64,000 nt of DNA from Candidatus Saccharicenans sp. (GTDB lineage Bacteria > Acidobacteriota > Aminicenantia > Aminicenantales > Saccharicenantaceae). The translations under genes and the position numbers were made by a program. The stretch covers positions 124,001 to 188,000 of the forward strand of contig JASEIU010000005.1 of the NCBI GenBank assembly GCA_030017715.1, given 5' to 3'. Positions 1-9,897 of the stretch are shown one piece after another; the first letter of the stretch is position 1, and each line of letters opens with the position of its first letter. The notes below the pieces were generated by a model that saw only the letters and a list, made by a program, of their open reading frames with translations, did no database searches and was not told the origin of the DNA.

Positions 1-149
1 TAACTGCGGTTAAGAATTACGTTGCCGACGTCGGCTGCGGTAGTTATCCGGAAGAGGTCCATTGCTATCACCTTAAAAAAGAAAACGCCGGCCTGGCCAG
101 AAAGGTCAGGCAGAAGGTGGCGGGAAAAAGGCGACAGCCCGGGTCATAG
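1..149 (+). CDS. panB: 3-methyl-2-oxobutanoate hydroxymethyltransferase, C-terminal fragment
   Basis: Frame 3 is open from the window edge to a TAG at 147-149 and encodes 48 residues. The stretch AVKNYVADVGCGSYPEEVH matches the usual PanB C-terminus (a Y-V-x-D-V segment, then a glycine, F/Y-P and a histidine). PanB makes ketopantoate, the first step of pantothenate synthesis. The next two genes are panC and panD in the same direction, which strongly supports the call. The gene is cut by the window edge and so has no visible start. Confidence 0.8.
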   Translation, partial: TAVKNYVADVGCGSYPEEVHCYHLKKENAGLARKVRQKVAGKRRQPGS

Positions 150-262
150 AATTCAAGCCGCGACGGCCAGTCGGGCGACAGCAGGCATGATGACCGGATT
201 CAAATGGCCGGCGGGACGAAAATAATGAGCCGATATAGATTAAAATCAAAAAGGACGAAGCT

Positions 263-1123
263 ATGGAAATAGCCAGCGCTGCAAATGAACTGCGGGAAAA
301 AATCCTGGCCTGGAAAAAGAAGGGCTGGAAGATAGGCTTTGTTCCCACCATGGGCTATCTCCATGAAGGACATCTGAGCCTGGTCAGGGAATCAAAGAAG
401 CGTTCAGACGCGACGGTGGTCTCCATCTTCGTCAACCCCAAACAATTCGGGCCGGCTGAAGATTATCGGGTCTATCCGCGCGACCTGGATCGAGACCGGG
501 CGCTTCTGGAGAAGGAAGGAGTGGACCTGATTTTTTACCCGCCGGTTGAAGTCATGTATCCTGAGGGCTACAAGACTTATGTGGAAGTTGAAGACCTTCA
601 GGATAAACTCTGCGGAAAATCGCGGCCCGGTCATTTCCGGGGCGTTTGCACCGTAGTCTTAAAACTCTTTAACCTGGTCCAGCCGGATGAAGCCTATTTT
701 GGCTGGAAAGACGCCCAGCAGGTGATCATTCTGAAGAAGATGGTAGAGGATCTGAACGTTCCGGTTAAAATAGTCCCGTTGCCCCTGGTGCGCGACCACG
801 ACGGTCTGGCCCTTAGCTCCAGAAACACCTATCTCAGCCCGGAAGAAAGGCGGGCCGCCCTGGTGCTGAAGAAAAGCCTGGACCTGGCCGAAAGCCTGAT
901 CGGGTCGGGGGAGAAGGAGACCGACAGAATAAAGGAAAAAATGATAGATTTGATTTCAGCCGAGCCGCTGGCCCGACTGGACTATGTGGAGATAGTCGAC
1001 CTGAATACTCTGGAACCGCTTAAGAAACTCGAAGGCCAGGCTCTGGTCGCCCTGGCGGTCTTTATCGGCCGGACCAGGCTGATTGATAATCTCAGGATTA
1101 CCTCGGGAGGAATAGAAAAATGA
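263..1123 (+). CDS. panC: Pantothenate synthetase (pantoate-beta-alanine ligase)
   Basis: This 286-residue protein condenses pantoate and beta-alanine with ATP in the cytoplasm. It has the adenylate-forming HxGH motif (HEGH, residues 34-37) after FVPTMGYL, the IFVNPKQFGPAEDYRVYPRD substrate-binding block, and LSSRN, which acts as the KMSKS-like loop. The length is normal for the family. The ATG at 263 is preceded by AAGGACG. The stop overlaps the panD start (ATGA), so the two are probably translationally coupled. It lies about 110 bases after panB, giving a panBCD operon. Confidence 0.97.
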   Translation: MEIASAANELREKILAWKKKGWKIGFVPTMGYLHEGHLSLVRESKKRSDATVVSIFVNPKQFGPAEDYRVYPRDLDRDRALLEKEGVDLIFYPPVEVMYPEGYKTYVEVEDLQDKLCGKSRPGHFRGVCTVVLKLFNLVQPDEAYFGWKDAQQVIILKKMVEDLNVPVKIVPLPLVRDHDGLALSSRNTYLSPEERRAALVLKKSLDLAESLIGSGEKETDRIKEKMIDLISAEPLARLDYVEIVDLNTLEPLKKLEGQALVALAVFIGRTRLIDNLRITSGGIEK

Positions 1124-1479
1124 TTATGCTTTATCTAAAATCAAAGCTTCATCGGGCCAGGGTTACTTACAGCGACATCAATTATGAAGGCAGTCTGGGC
1201 ATTGATGAAACCCTGATGAAGGCAGCCGGGATGAGAGAATACGAGCGAGTGGAAATATATAACGTGACCAACGGGGAAAGATTCACCACCTACTTGATCA
1301 AAGAACAGCCCAATTCCGGCCGGGTAGGAGTCTACGGGGCCGCGGCTCATAAAGCGAAGGAAGGGGATATCATTATCATCACTTCTTACTGCCATCTGAG
1401 CGAGGAAGAGGTGGACTATCACCTGCCGAAGATTGTGCTGCTGGATGAGAACAACCGGATTAAACTGATCAAGAACTGA
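1120..1479 (+). CDS. panD: Aspartate 1-decarboxylase
   Basis: This 119-residue proenzyme makes beta-alanine for PanC. The self-cleavage site is YEGSLGID; Ser25 is in the canonical position and becomes the pyruvoyl group after Gly24-Ser25 cleavage. The conserved NGERFTTY and GAAAHKAKEGDIIII blocks are present. The ATG at 1120 overlaps the panC stop, and a second ATG two codons later (1126) is an equally possible start. The next gene, guaB, is convergent. Confidence 0.97.
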   Translation: MIMLYLKSKLHRARVTYSDINYEGSLGIDETLMKAAGMREYERVEIYNVTNGERFTTYLIKEQPNSGRVGVYGAAAHKAKEGDIIIITSYCHLSEEEVDYHLPKIVLLDENNRIKLIKN

Positions 1480-1537
1480 AAAACAGAGAAAAAATATCGG
1501 TCAAGAATCTGGCTGTCGCAACAGAGCAACCTGCATT

Positions 1538-3001
1538 TCAATCCAGATGGTAATTGGGGGCTTCCTTGGTGATAACCACGTCGTGGACGTGGCTTTCGCG
1601 CAGGGCAGCCTGGGTGATCTTGATGAATTTGGCTCTTTTCTGAAGCTCCTCAATTGTCCGGCAACCGGCATAACCCATGCCGGCCTTCAAGCCTCCGACC
1701 AGCATGGTAACGATGGCCACAGCGCTGCCCTTGTAGGGCACCCGGCCTTCGATTCCCTCGGGGACGAGCTTGGTGGCTTCGGTGACCGTGTCCTGAAAAT
1801 AGCGGTCGCGGCTGCCGTTCTTCATGGCTTCAATCGAACCCATCCCCCGGTAAGTTTTATAGGCTCGGCCCTGGTAGATGACCACCTCTCCCGGCGATTC
1901 ATCGGTCCCGGCCAGAAGATTGCCCAGCATGACCGTGGAGGCCCCGGCGGCGATGGCTTTGGTTATATCGCCCGAGTATTTTATACCCCCGTCGGCGATC
2001 AGCGGTATGTTGTGTTTGCTGGTAACTTTATAAACATCCGAAATGGCCGTTATCTGGGGGACGCCGACTCCGGCCACTACCCTGGTGGTGCAGATGGAAC
2101 CGGGCCCGATGCCGACCTTGACTGCATCCACGCCCAGTTTTATCAGGTCTTCGGCCGCTTCAGCGGTGGCGATGTTGCCGGCGACCAGGTCCAGCTCGGG
2201 ATAATTTTTCCTGATCAGCCTGACCGTGTCCATGACCCGCTGCGAATGCCCGTGGGCGGTGTCGACCACGATGACGTCGCAGCCGGCTTTGACCAGGGCC
2301 GCCACCCTGTCCATGACTTCGGACCCGACTCCCACCGCCGCCCCGACCCGCAGTCGCCCCAGTTTGTCCTTCGAAGCCAGAGGATACTGAATGCGCTTCA
2401 GGATGTCCTTATAGGTTATAAGGCCTTTTAGATGATAGTTCTCGTCCACTATCAGGATTTTTTCCACTTTATGCTTGTGAAAGAGCTTTTCGGCTTCTTC
2501 CAGCGGAGTGCCAACCGGGACGGTGATCAGTTCTCTGGTCATCACTTCAGAAACCTGAATGTCCAACCGGTTTTCAAACCGGATATCGCGGTTGGTCAGA
2601 ATGCCGACCAGCCTGTTGTTTTCATCCGTCACCGGAAGTCCGGAGATTCTGTATTTTTTCATCAGCTCTAAGGCCCTTTGAATCCTGTCGGTGGGGCGCA
2701 GAGTAATCGGTTCGACAATCATCCCGCTTTCATGCCTTTTGACCTTGTCAACCTCCTCGGCCTGGTCTTCCACCGACAGGTTGCGGTGGATGATGCCGAT
2801 GCCGCCCTGCTGGGCCAGGGCGATGGCCAGGCGGGAGGTGGTGACCGTGTCCATGGCCGAGCTCAGTATGGGAATCTTGAGCGGAATTCTTTTGGTCAGC
2901 CAGGTGGAAACGTCGGCCTCGGTCGGCAGAACTTCCGACCTGGCCGGCATTATCAAAACATCATCAAAGGTTAAGCCTTCCTTCAATTTTTCATCTAACA
3001 T
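1538..3001 (-). CDS. guaB: Inosine-5'-monophosphate dehydrogenase
   Basis: The 487-residue enzyme oxidises IMP to XMP with NAD, the committed step to GMP. The TIM barrel starts with [15 protein letters not shown]-domain pair is inserted at about residues 94-205. The catalytic loop [11 protein letters not shown] holds Cys304. The later GMGSIEAM flap segment is also present. The length is typical. It follows secA on the same strand with a 23-base gap, so the two may be co-transcribed, although they are functionally unrelated. Confidence 0.97.
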   Translation of the reverse strand: MLDEKLKEGLTFDDVLIMPARSEVLPTEADVSTWLTKRIPLKIPILSSAMDTVTTSRLAIALAQQGGIGIIHRNLSVEDQAEEVDKVKRHESGMIVEPITLRPTDRIQRALELMKKYRISGLPVTDENNRLVGILTNRDIRFENRLDIQVSEVMTRELITVPVGTPLEEAEKLFHKHKVEKILIVDENYHLKGLITYKDILKRIQYPLASKDKLGRLRVGAAVGVGSEVMDRVAALVKAGCDVIVVDTAHGHSQRVMDTVRLIRKNYPELDLVAGNIATAEAAEDLIKLGVDAVKVGIGPGSICTTRVVAGVGVPQITAISDVYKVTSKHNIPLIADGGIKYSGDITKAIAAGASTVMLGNLLAGTDESPGEVVIYQGRAYKTYRGMGSIEAMKNGSRDRYFQDTVTEATKLVPEGIEGRVPYKGSAVAIVTMLVGGLKAGMGYAGCRTIEELQKRAKFIKITQAALRESHVHDVVITKEAPNYHLD

Positions 3002-3024
3002 TTATAACCCTCCTGCGGGGTTCT

Positions 3025-5631
3025 TCAGCGTCGTTTCTTGCCCGGGATTAGCGGACGGGCCTGTTTGGCTCGCATTCCTCCGGCGGCCGCCTGTTGCGGG
3101 CGCTGGTAATACATGGGCTGCGGCCGGCGCTCGCGCTCGACAGGTCTGGCTGTCTCCACCACCGGCTGGATCAGGAACAGGTAACGGACGGCGTCCTCTT
3201 CGATCCGGTCCAGCATCTGCTGAAACATCTCATAGCTTTCTTTCTTGTATTCGATCAACGGGTCGCGCTGGCCGTAACCGCGCAGGCCGATGCCTTCCTT
3301 GAGATAATCCATCTCCAGCAGATGGTCTTTCCAGCGGGAGTCAATGACCTGGAGTAAAATCAACCGTTCGAACTGGCGCATGTTTTCCGGCCCGAGAAGT
3401 TTTTCTTTCTGCTCGTAAACTTCTCTCAGCGCAGCGGACAGCTTCTCCCGGAGCTCTTCGTAAGTGATTTCCTCCCAGTTCAGGTTAAGCTGGTTCAGGT
3501 CAAAGCCGAACTGGGCGAAGATGGCCTGGTGCAGGGCTTCTCGGTCCCATTCTTCCGGGTGCTTGTCCCGGTTGGCATACTGGTCGAGATACCACTCCAC
3601 CAGACTGTCTATCAGGCCGAGGTAGTACTCGCGCTGGTCTTTGCCTTCCAGGATTTCCCGGCGCTGGCGGTAGATGGTTTCCCGCTGTTTGTTCATGACG
3701 TCGTCGTATTCCAGCAGGTGCTTTCTGATGGAGAAGTTCTGGGCTTCAACCTGTTTCTGGGCTCGTTCTATGGCCCGGGTGACCATCGGATGCTGAATGG
3801 GGACGCCTTCCGACATGCCGATCCTGGCCATCAGGCCCGACAGCCGGTCGGAGCCGAAGATGCGCATCAGGTCATCTTCGAGCGAGAGATAGAAGCGGGA
3901 AGAGCCCGGATCTCCCTGACGACCGGCACGGCCGCGCAGCTGATTATCTATGCGTCTTGATTCGTGGCGCTCGGTGCCGATGATATGAAGCCCGCCCAGG
4001 GCCACCACTTTTTCGTGCTCTTCGGCGGTGGTCTTTGAAGCCTCCTGATAGGCCTTCTGGTACTGCTCGGGACTGGCTTTCAGCGGGTCAAGTCCGGCCT
4101 TTTTCAGGGCTTCTCTGGCCAGGAATTCCGGATTGCCGCCCAGCAGGATGTCGACACCGCGACCGGCCATGTTGGTGGCTATAGTCACCGCCCCGATTCG
4201 TCCGGCCTGGGCGATAATCTGGGCTTCCAGCTCATGGTACTTGGCGTTCAGCACCACGTGCTTGATGTTCTTTTTGCGCAGCAGGTCGGAGAGCTTCTCC
4301 GATTTTTCGATGGATATCGTGCCGACCAGAACCGGCCGGCCGATTTTATTAAGTTCAATTATTTCATCCACCACGGCGTTCCATTTCTCACCGGCCGTTC
4401 GGTAGATGACGTCGGGATATTCGGTGCGAATGAGCGGCCTGTTGGTGGGGATCTCAACCACATCCAGCTTGTAGATGTGCATGAATTCGGCGGCTTCGGT
4501 GGCCGCGGTTCCGGTCATGCCGGCCAGTTTCCTGTACATACGGAAATAGTTCTGGAAGGTGATGGAGGCTAAGGTCTGGTATTCTTCTTCCACCTTGACC
4601 CGCTCCTTGGCTTCCAGGGCTTGATGCAGGCCGTCGCTGTAACGGCGACCCGGCATCAAGCGGCCGGTAAACTCATCAACGATGATTACCTGGCCGTCCT
4701 TGACCATGTAATCGACGTCTCGCCTGAACAGAAAATGGGCTTTAAGGGATTGATTTATGGCGTGAACCAGGTCCATATAGTTCAGGTCGTAGAGGTTGGA
4801 GACGTTGAAGTACTTTTCTGCTTCGGCCACGCCGTTTTCGTTGAGAGCTATGGTCCTGGTCTTTTCGTCCAGAATAAAGTGCCTGTCCTTGTGAAGGCGA
4901 CGGACAAAACTATCAACTTTATAGTAAAGCTGTGTTGATTCTTGAGTGGGCCCGGATATGATGAGAGGAGTCCTGGCTTCGTCGATCAGGATGCTGTCCA
5001 CCTCGTCCACGATGGCATAATTGAATTCGCGCTGGACCTGGTCCTCCAGCCGAAATTTCATGTTGTCGCGCAGGTAATCGAAGCCGAACTCGTTGTTGGT
5101 GCCATAGGTGATATCCGCCCGGTAGGCCTGCTGGCGCTCGGCATCGCCCAGATCGTGCTGGATGACACCGACGGTCAGACCCAGGAATTTATAGATCGGC
5201 CCCATCCATTCGGCGTCTCTTTTGGCCAGGTAATCGTTGACGGTGACGATGTGGACGCCCCTGCCTTCCAGGGCGTTAAGATAGGCAGGCAGGGTGGCCA
5301 CCAGGGTTTTACCTTCACCGGTCTTCATCTCGGCTATTTTGCCCTGATGAAGGACGATTCCGCCCATGAGCTGGACGTCGAAATGGCGCATGCGGACAGT
5401 GCGGCGGGCCACTTCCCGGACCACGGCAAAGGCTTCTACCAGGATGTCGTCCAGAGTGGCTCCCTGACGGAGTTTTTCCTTGAATTCTGCGGTTTTAGCC
5501 TGGAGCTGGGTGTCGGAGAGCTGGCTGATCTGTGGCTCCAGGGCATTTATGGCCACAACGTATGGCTGGAGCTTTTTCAGGTCCCGTTCGTTTTTGGTCC
5601 CGAAAATCTTAGTTAGAATCCATTTCCACAT
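3025..5631 (-). CDS. secA: Protein translocase ATPase SecA
   Basis: The 868-residue motor drives preproteins through SecYEG. Visible parts are the Walker A GEGKT at 105-109, the helicase block [17 protein letters not shown], the preprotein cross-linking domain, the second ATPase lobe ([27 protein letters not shown]) and the helical scaffold. The C-terminus ends in a basic GKKRR tail and has no C-x-C-x8-C-H/C zinc motif. It therefore lacks the usual SecB/lipid-binding tail, a known variant in lineages without SecB. The next gene downstream on this strand is guaB. Confidence 0.98.
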   Translation of the reverse strand: MWKWILTKIFGTKNERDLKKLQPYVVAINALEPQISQLSDTQLQAKTAEFKEKLRQGATLDDILVEAFAVVREVARRTVRMRHFDVQLMGGIVLHQGKIAEMKTGEGKTLVATLPAYLNALEGRGVHIVTVNDYLAKRDAEWMGPIYKFLGLTVGVIQHDLGDAERQQAYRADITYGTNNEFGFDYLRDNMKFRLEDQVQREFNYAIVDEVDSILIDEARTPLIISGPTQESTQLYYKVDSFVRRLHKDRHFILDEKTRTIALNENGVAEAEKYFNVSNLYDLNYMDLVHAINQSLKAHFLFRRDVDYMVKDGQVIIVDEFTGRLMPGRRYSDGLHQALEAKERVKVEEEYQTLASITFQNYFRMYRKLAGMTGTAATEAAEFMHIYKLDVVEIPTNRPLIRTEYPDVIYRTAGEKWNAVVDEIIELNKIGRPVLVGTISIEKSEKLSDLLRKKNIKHVVLNAKYHELEAQIIAQAGRIGAVTIATNMAGRGVDILLGGNPEFLAREALKKAGLDPLKASPEQYQKAYQEASKTTAEEHEKVVALGGLHIIGTERHESRRIDNQLRGRAGRQGDPGSSRFYLSLEDDLMRIFGSDRLSGLMARIGMSEGVPIQHPMVTRAIERAQKQVEAQNFSIRKHLLEYDDVMNKQRETIYRQRREILEGKDQREYYLGLIDSLVEWYLDQYANRDKHPEEWDREALHQAIFAQFGFDLNQLNLNWEEITYEELREKLSAALREVYEQKEKLLGPENMRQFERLILLQVIDSRWKDHLLEMDYLKEGIGLRGYGQRDPLIEYKKESYEMFQQMLDRIEEDAVRYLFLIQPVVETARPVERERRPQPMYYQRPQQAAAGGMRAKQARPLIPGKKRR

Positions 5632-5795
5632 TTACTAATTTTTAACAGAATCCCGCCATAAAGTCAATTGACGCCGGGGCCAGCCTGGTGGTCCGCCGGC
5701 TGCCTCCAGAACGGGAGGAGTAACGTCAGACCCGGGGAGCCTGTCAGGTAACTCATTTATTTTGACATGGCCACCGGGACGGCGAATTTATGAAG

Positions 5796-6050
5796 CTACT
5801 TCAGCCTGGATTTTAATAAATAAACCAGGCTGCCGGCGGCCAGACAAACTAAAGCAACGGTCAGGTTTGAGAGCCGTGACAGGAGCAGTGAAAGACCTAT
5901 TCCCAGGCACAAAATAAGGCCCAGGTAGGGAAGTGAATCTGGATATTTTTTAGCTCGCTTTTCCAGCCGGAGGGCGCTGACATTGGCCAGAGAATAATAA
6001 AAAAGAAGGGAAAATGAGCTTTGGATTAAATTAAAATGAGTTTGCCTCAA
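5796..6050 (-). pseudogene. Amino acid permease (APC family) C-terminal remnant
   Basis: The 84-codon frame has a TTG as its only start. Its product begins in mid-protein, with LFYYSLANVSALRL followed by YPDSLPYLGLILCLGIGLSL and a further hydrophobic segment. This pattern (small-residue helix, N-x-x-A-L-R-L, Y-P, then two transmembrane helices) is typical of the last three helices of APC-superfamily amino acid permeases of about 450 residues. The frame stays open upstream into the divergent LapA-like gene but shows no more permease sequence. I read it as a 5'-deleted relic; a genuine small membrane protein is the alternative. Confidence 0.45.
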
Positions 6051-6091
6051 GTTCCTTTTTGATTGTAAAATACCGTGAGGGAGGGCAAGAA

Positions 6092-6328
6092 ATGAGAACA
6101 GCCAGATTGATAATTCTGATTATTGTGGTCATACTGCTGGCCATTATCATCATCCAGAACCGCGAGCCGGTTAAAACTCATTTTCTTTTCGCCACAGTGG
6201 AGATGCCGCATATTCTCCTGTTGTTGATCACAGCCGCCGCCGGCTTTGTGGCCGGGCTGATGGTAGCCCTGCTGTCCGAAAGGAAAAAGGTCAGACAGGA
6301 AAAGTCAGAGCAGCCGCAAACGCAATAA
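6092..6328 (+). CDS. LapA-domain (DUF1049-like) inner-membrane protein
   Basis: The 78-residue protein has two transmembrane helices: residues about 3-20, rich in isoleucine, and 34-58. Between them is the QNREPVKTHFLFATVEMP segment, typical of the LapA/DUF1049 family (lipopolysaccharide-assembly protein A domain). A charged C-terminus, ERKKVRQEKSEQ, follows. I chose the ATG at 6092 because GAGGGAGGG lies just upstream; a TTG at 6059 would add 11 residues. The function is only known by family. Its 3' two-thirds are duplicated 3,570 bases downstream. Confidence 0.75.
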   Translation: MRTARLIILIIVVILLAIIIIQNREPVKTHFLFATVEMPHILLLLITAAAGFVAGLMVALLSERKKVRQEKSEQPQTQ

Positions 6329-6978
6329 AACCCGGAATAATCAGCAAGCCGGCGGGAAAAAGTTAAAAATATAATGTTTACTTTCCAGCTGGCTGCTGAA
6401 CTGCTTAACATTTTTAAGGGGGGTGACTGTTAAGAAGAAGATCTTAAACTGGCTCTTACCTGTTCTTTTTTCTGGGGCCATGATGGAAGGCGCATAATCC
6501 GAATGATGGCGCACGGAGGGCATAAGGCGGTTGTGCAGAAAATGATGACAGAAATTTTTACAGGAGGAAGCTCCACTGAAGTCGAGGTGAGAGTAGCTGG
6601 CTGGGAAGGTGATGAGGGTGGAGGCAGAGAATGAGGTGGGGGCGGACAAGTTTATACCAAGAAAGGAGAGGGTGTTGCTGATATACGGCCCGGGGTGAGG
6701 AGGCTCAACTTCAGGGTGGAGACGATGAATCTTCTGGTTTCTGAGGTGAGGGAGAAGGACTACATCACGGTTTTTCTGAGTGAAAGGAAGACTGGTCGAG
6801 TAATTATGCCACAAAAATATGGAGAAATTCACTCTGCTGCAGAAAAATACTCAGGCTTGTGGTTCCGGCAGAGGCTTAAATGGGAGAGTCTGAAATGGAT
6901 AAATCGCCAGCAGAAGTTGACAGGACAAAAATAGTTTTTTGAATGATCTAAGTTGTATTTAAGGAAGGAGGATAATCT
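6329..6978. other. 650-base stretch without a convincing gene
   Basis: After the LapA-like gene this stretch contains only short, low-quality frames on both strands. A 79-codon plus-strand frame at 6695-6934 has no Shine-Dalgarno sequence and an amphipathic, charged product. It has a faint resemblance to IS66 Orf2-type proteins, which I could not substantiate. The first ~18 bases continue the direct repeat shared with 9735-9916. No tRNA, strong terminator or array is seen. Confidence 0.4.
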
Positions 6979-7332
6979 ATGGCTAAATTTGGGATGACCG
7001 GGGCCAGAAAAATTCTTGGTGATAAGCGGCTCATTAATTTTTTGAGATTTATAAACGAAAAAAGCTCTAAGGGCGAATTCATGTTTGATGTGCTTGCGGT
7101 GAAACTTATTAATGAGAAGCTCGATCGAGGCCAATCTCTCGACGAATTATTTGATGAAGATAGTGATTTTGGTTACCAGCTCAGAGTATTTAAGTACAAT
7201 GAATTGCATTACCGCATAGAGTTTGGATGCCAGGCGGGACCGATGGCGGGAGATGGGGCCACCTGGGATGTCTGGTTTAATCAGGACGGAAGTGTTTCCT
7301 CGGCCGAAATGATCTCGTTCTGGATCAGTTAA
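6979..7332 (+). CDS. Hypothetical small soluble protein
   Basis: The 117-residue product has a strong ribosome site (AAGGAAGGAGG) about 7 bases before the ATG. The N-terminal half is helical and charged (LGDKRLINFLRFINEKSS), with the acidic segment LDELFDEDSDFGYQ. The C-terminal half looks like a beta sheet (LRVFKYNELHYRIEFGCQ, ATWDVWFNQDGSVSSAEMI). No family was recognised. It has no signal peptide or membrane segment. It stands alone between two poorly coding stretches inside the block bracketed by the LapA duplication. Confidence 0.6.
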   Translation: MAKFGMTGARKILGDKRLINFLRFINEKSSKGEFMFDVLAVKLINEKLDRGQSLDELFDEDSDFGYQLRVFKYNELHYRIEFGCQAGPMAGDGATWDVWFNQDGSVSSAEMISFWIS

Positions 7333-7436
7333 GACCCTTACCGGAAATACTGGCTGGTCATGGCCGACCAGGCGGATAGAGCGATTGACTCCGGATCCAA
7401 AGGACTGTGGGTTCAACTGAGCCGGGGGACTCCGGC

Positions 7437-9479
7437 TTAGAACATGTAGGCCAGCTTAAGGAACAGAGTGTCGATCCGCTCTCCGGCCACGCCGAAGACC
7501 GTCGAACCCCGTTGGTAGGCGAAATGGATGAGGCCGAAGGGCGGCTGGAAACGCCAGACGAATAGGGCCTGGATGGCCACCTTGTCGATGGCCGAGTTGA
7601 CCTGGTAGTAAAGCTTCAGGAACAGGTCGTTGGTGAAATTGTAGGTTGCCCGGAGCGAGTGGAGCCAGGTGCTGTCCCCCTCCGGGTCCGGATTGAAGAC
7701 GAGGCGCGTCAGGCCGTATTCAACCGAAAGGGCCCTGGCGATCCTGAAATTGACCGCCCCCTTGATCAGGTCGAATCCGAGGCCGAAGTTGCGGCCGAAG
7801 CCGTAGGCTAAGCTGGCCGATTGCCACTCCCGCGTGTTGTATCCCAGTGTGAATTCGGTGTGGCGGTTGCGGAACTCTTGTTCGAAGAGCTTATACTCTT
7901 CAGTATGATCGGCCTCCAGCGAAAACTTGTTCCTGAGGTCCAGGCCCAGGGTCTGGTCAATCTGCCAGGACCTTAGCGTCCCATTGAGGCCCCAATAGAT
8001 ATTGTAGTTGGAGCGGTAATCGAGCCGCTCGAGAAAACCATGCTTGAACCAGAACGTCTTCGATAGGGCGGAATCGAGCTCCCGGCGGTTGTCGTCGCGG
8101 ATGAACCCGACGGCGTTAGCGTTGTCGCCGAATGTCTCGCCGAGCTGGGTGTAGCGGACGTGGAAGTGGAAAGTCGCCATGTCGATTGAGGGGCGAAGGA
8201 AGAAGGCGACGTTGCTGCCTTTGGCTTCGCCGTAGCTGACGGCCAACTGTCCGGTGAAGTGGAGCACGCGGGAGAAGTTGATGGATGTGTCGAGACCGGT
8301 TGTGCCCGTGTTTCGGCCCTCGACGAGGCGGTTGGCCATGAGGAAGCCGATTGAGGAGTCCTTGAGGATGTCCTTCTTGAGGCGAAGGACTGAGAAATTG
8401 GCCGACCCGGTCCCGGCCGCCTCGTCCGGCTTCGTCTGGACGGTCAACCCGTAAAACTCGAAGCCGCCCGCCTTGCCATAGAGCTTGGCCCCGCCGTAGA
8501 TATCCCCGATCCGGCGAGAGTAGAAGAGCTGGATGCGCTGGTTGTAGATTTCCTTTCCTTCGAGGAAGAAGTTACGTTTTTCGGGCAGGCTCAGCTCGAA
8601 GCGGGTCAGATTGATCCGCTCCTGGTCGGCCTCGACCGTGGCGAAATCTGGGTTCAGGGTGAGGTTCCCCGAGACCGTCTGGCTGAAGGCATATCGAGCG
8701 TCAAGGCCGGCTTTAGCCCCGACCGTGCCCCAGTCTTCCAGCTTGCCTATGGCATGGGGGATGACCTGGAGTCTCCTGGCTGCCCGTTCAAGGTCGAGTC
8801 CGGTAAGGCGCCCAAATTGGGAAACCCTGAAGGTCGAGTCCACGGCGCCCTGCCAGCAGCTTTTCTCCAGTCTCCGCGGGAAGCTGCGGACCAGTCCGAG
8901 TCCCCAACTCCTCTGACGGCCCGGCTTGTACTTCAGGCTGGCCAGCTCGATGGCCATTTCGACCGTCCAGCCTGTCTCCGTTTTTCGGGCGGCCGACCGC
9001 CAGAGGCCGTCCCAGGTCGAGTCGGTCGTCAGTCCGTTGTCGATGATCCTCCCGTCGTGCTGCGTTCCAAGAAGGTTGGTCCAGAAGAAATAGCAGTCTC
9101 TGCGGTTGTTGTGTGTATCGAAGAATACTCCGACGGCGTCGTCCTCCCTGAGGTCGGCATCGCGTTTGGCGATCCTGGCGGCGATTCTGCCCGGCTCGGG
9201 ATCGGCATTCTCGAAGGCAATATATATGGCGGTGCTGTCATAGAGGATCCTGACGGCTGTCGCCGCCGAAGCGGCGGCTCCTCGCTCCGGCTCGAACTGG
9301 ATGAAATCTGAGAGGACCGGCGCTTGTTTCCACGGAGCCTCGTCGAGGACGCCGTCGACCTTGATGGGGACATCTATCTTGAGGGCCGTTGCTTCCCTGG
9401 CTGTTTGCCCGGCCGCGCCCGCGGGACCGAAAAGAAGGGCCAGGGATAACAATGCGGCTATCTTCCTTATGATCGTCAT
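7437..9479 (-). CDS. DUF5916 outer-membrane protein with CBM9-like N-terminal domain
   Basis: The 680-residue exported protein has the signal peptide MTIIRKIAALLSLALLFGP. A carbohydrate-binding-family-9-like domain follows (IDVPIKVDGVLDEAPWKQAP to about residue 200). The long beta-rich DUF5916 region has NLTLNPDFATVEADQERINLTRFE, LPEKRNFFLEGKEIY and FYSRRIG, ending in amphipathic strands and a terminal aromatic (LFLKLAYMF) typical of outer-membrane barrels. I start it at 9479 because a good promoter (9530-9558) places transcription at about 9523, inside the longer frame that begins at 9527. The ligand is unknown; the family is common in Bacteroidota and Acidobacteriota-like genomes. Confidence 0.85.
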   Translation of the reverse strand: MTIIRKIAALLSLALLFGPAGAAGQTAREATALKIDVPIKVDGVLDEAPWKQAPVLSDFIQFEPERGAAASAATAVRILYDSTAIYIAFENADPEPGRIAARIAKRDADLREDDAVGVFFDTHNNRRDCYFFWTNLLGTQHDGRIIDNGLTTDSTWDGLWRSAARKTETGWTVEMAIELASLKYKPGRQRSWGLGLVRSFPRRLEKSCWQGAVDSTFRVSQFGRLTGLDLERAARRLQVIPHAIGKLEDWGTVGAKAGLDARYAFSQTVSGNLTLNPDFATVEADQERINLTRFELSLPEKRNFFLEGKEIYNQRIQLFYSRRIGDIYGGAKLYGKAGGFEFYGLTVQTKPDEAAGTGSANFSVLRLKKDILKDSSIGFLMANRLVEGRNTGTTGLDTSINFSRVLHFTGQLAVSYGEAKGSNVAFFLRPSIDMATFHFHVRYTQLGETFGDNANAVGFIRDDNRRELDSALSKTFWFKHGFLERLDYRSNYNIYWGLNGTLRSWQIDQTLGLDLRNKFSLEADHTEEYKLFEQEFRNRHTEFTLGYNTREWQSASLAYGFGRNFGLGFDLIKGAVNFRIARALSVEYGLTRLVFNPDPEGDSTWLHSLRATYNFTNDLFLKLYYQVNSAIDKVAIQALFVWRFQPPFGLIHFAYQRGSTVFGVAGERIDTLFLKLAYMF

Positions 9480-9529
9480 CGATGCAGTGATTTTTTTCAC
9501 AATAGTGCGGCCGGTGGCCGAAAGCATTT

Positions 9530-9558
9530 ATTATATAGATGTCACGGTCCGGATTCAA
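9530..9558 (-). promoter_or_regulatory. Sigma-70-type promoter for the DUF5916 gene
   Basis: Read on the minus strand, TTGAAT (9558-9553) and TATAAT (9535-9530) are separated by 17 bases. The -10 box lies only two bases before the longest-frame ATG. This argues that the real start codon is further in, at 9479 or the GTG at 9500. Confidence 0.55.
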
Positions 9559-9597
9559 CGCTGCGAATTGCTGTGGTGGAGCCGATCGTCGGGGATT

Positions 9598-9708
9598 CCA
9601 GGGGGGTATGACCCCCTGGTCGCAGGGCGTGGGTTTGGTGCCCCGCCCGAGAAGGGGAGGCAGGGAGCGAAGCGAACGTTGGAAGGGGGAACGCGAAGCG
9701 GTTCCCCC
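9598..9708. repeat. Two GC-rich hairpins in an intergenic region
   Basis: The first hairpin pairs CCAGGGGG (9598-9605) with CCCCCTGG (9612-9619) over a 6-base loop. The second pairs GGGGGAAC (9685-9692) with GTTCCCCC (9701-9708) over an 8-base loop. Both have perfect 8-bp stems without a following T run, so they are not classic terminators. They sit upstream of the DUF5916 promoter and just before the truncated LapA copy, and could be repeat-palindrome elements. Confidence 0.5.
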
Positions 9709-9734
9709 CTCAAGGTTGACGATCGGCAGACATT

Positions 9735-9897
9735 AGCCGGTTAAAACTCATTTTCTTTTCGCCATGGTGGAGATGCCCCATATTCTCCTGTTGTTGATCA
9801 CAGCCGCCGCCGGCTTTGTGGCCGGGCTGATGGTGGCCCTGCTGTCCGAAAGGAAAAAGGTCAGACAGGAAAAGTCAGAGCAGCCGCAAACGCAATA
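9735..9897 (+). pseudogene. 5'-truncated duplicate of the LapA-like gene
   Basis: Bases 9735-9904 repeat 6165-6334 with only four mismatches. The copy begins abruptly inside the gene, and an in-frame TAG directly precedes the homologous part (codons ccg gtt aaa). The remaining frame still reads to the same stop. Of the four changes, two are silent and two turn one codon from Thr to Met. An internal ATG at 9765 could allow a 44-residue peptide, but the first membrane helix is lost. This is a duplication scar, not a working gene. Confidence 0.8.

Noticed and set aside
6341-6832. A 163-codon minus-strand frame
   Set aside because: It has no ribosome site, has low-complexity S/H/P/F composition, and overlaps the end of the direct repeat; probably random.
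6695-6934. An IS66-type small ORF
   Set aside because: The resemblance is faint, there is no partner transposase and no terminal repeats were found.
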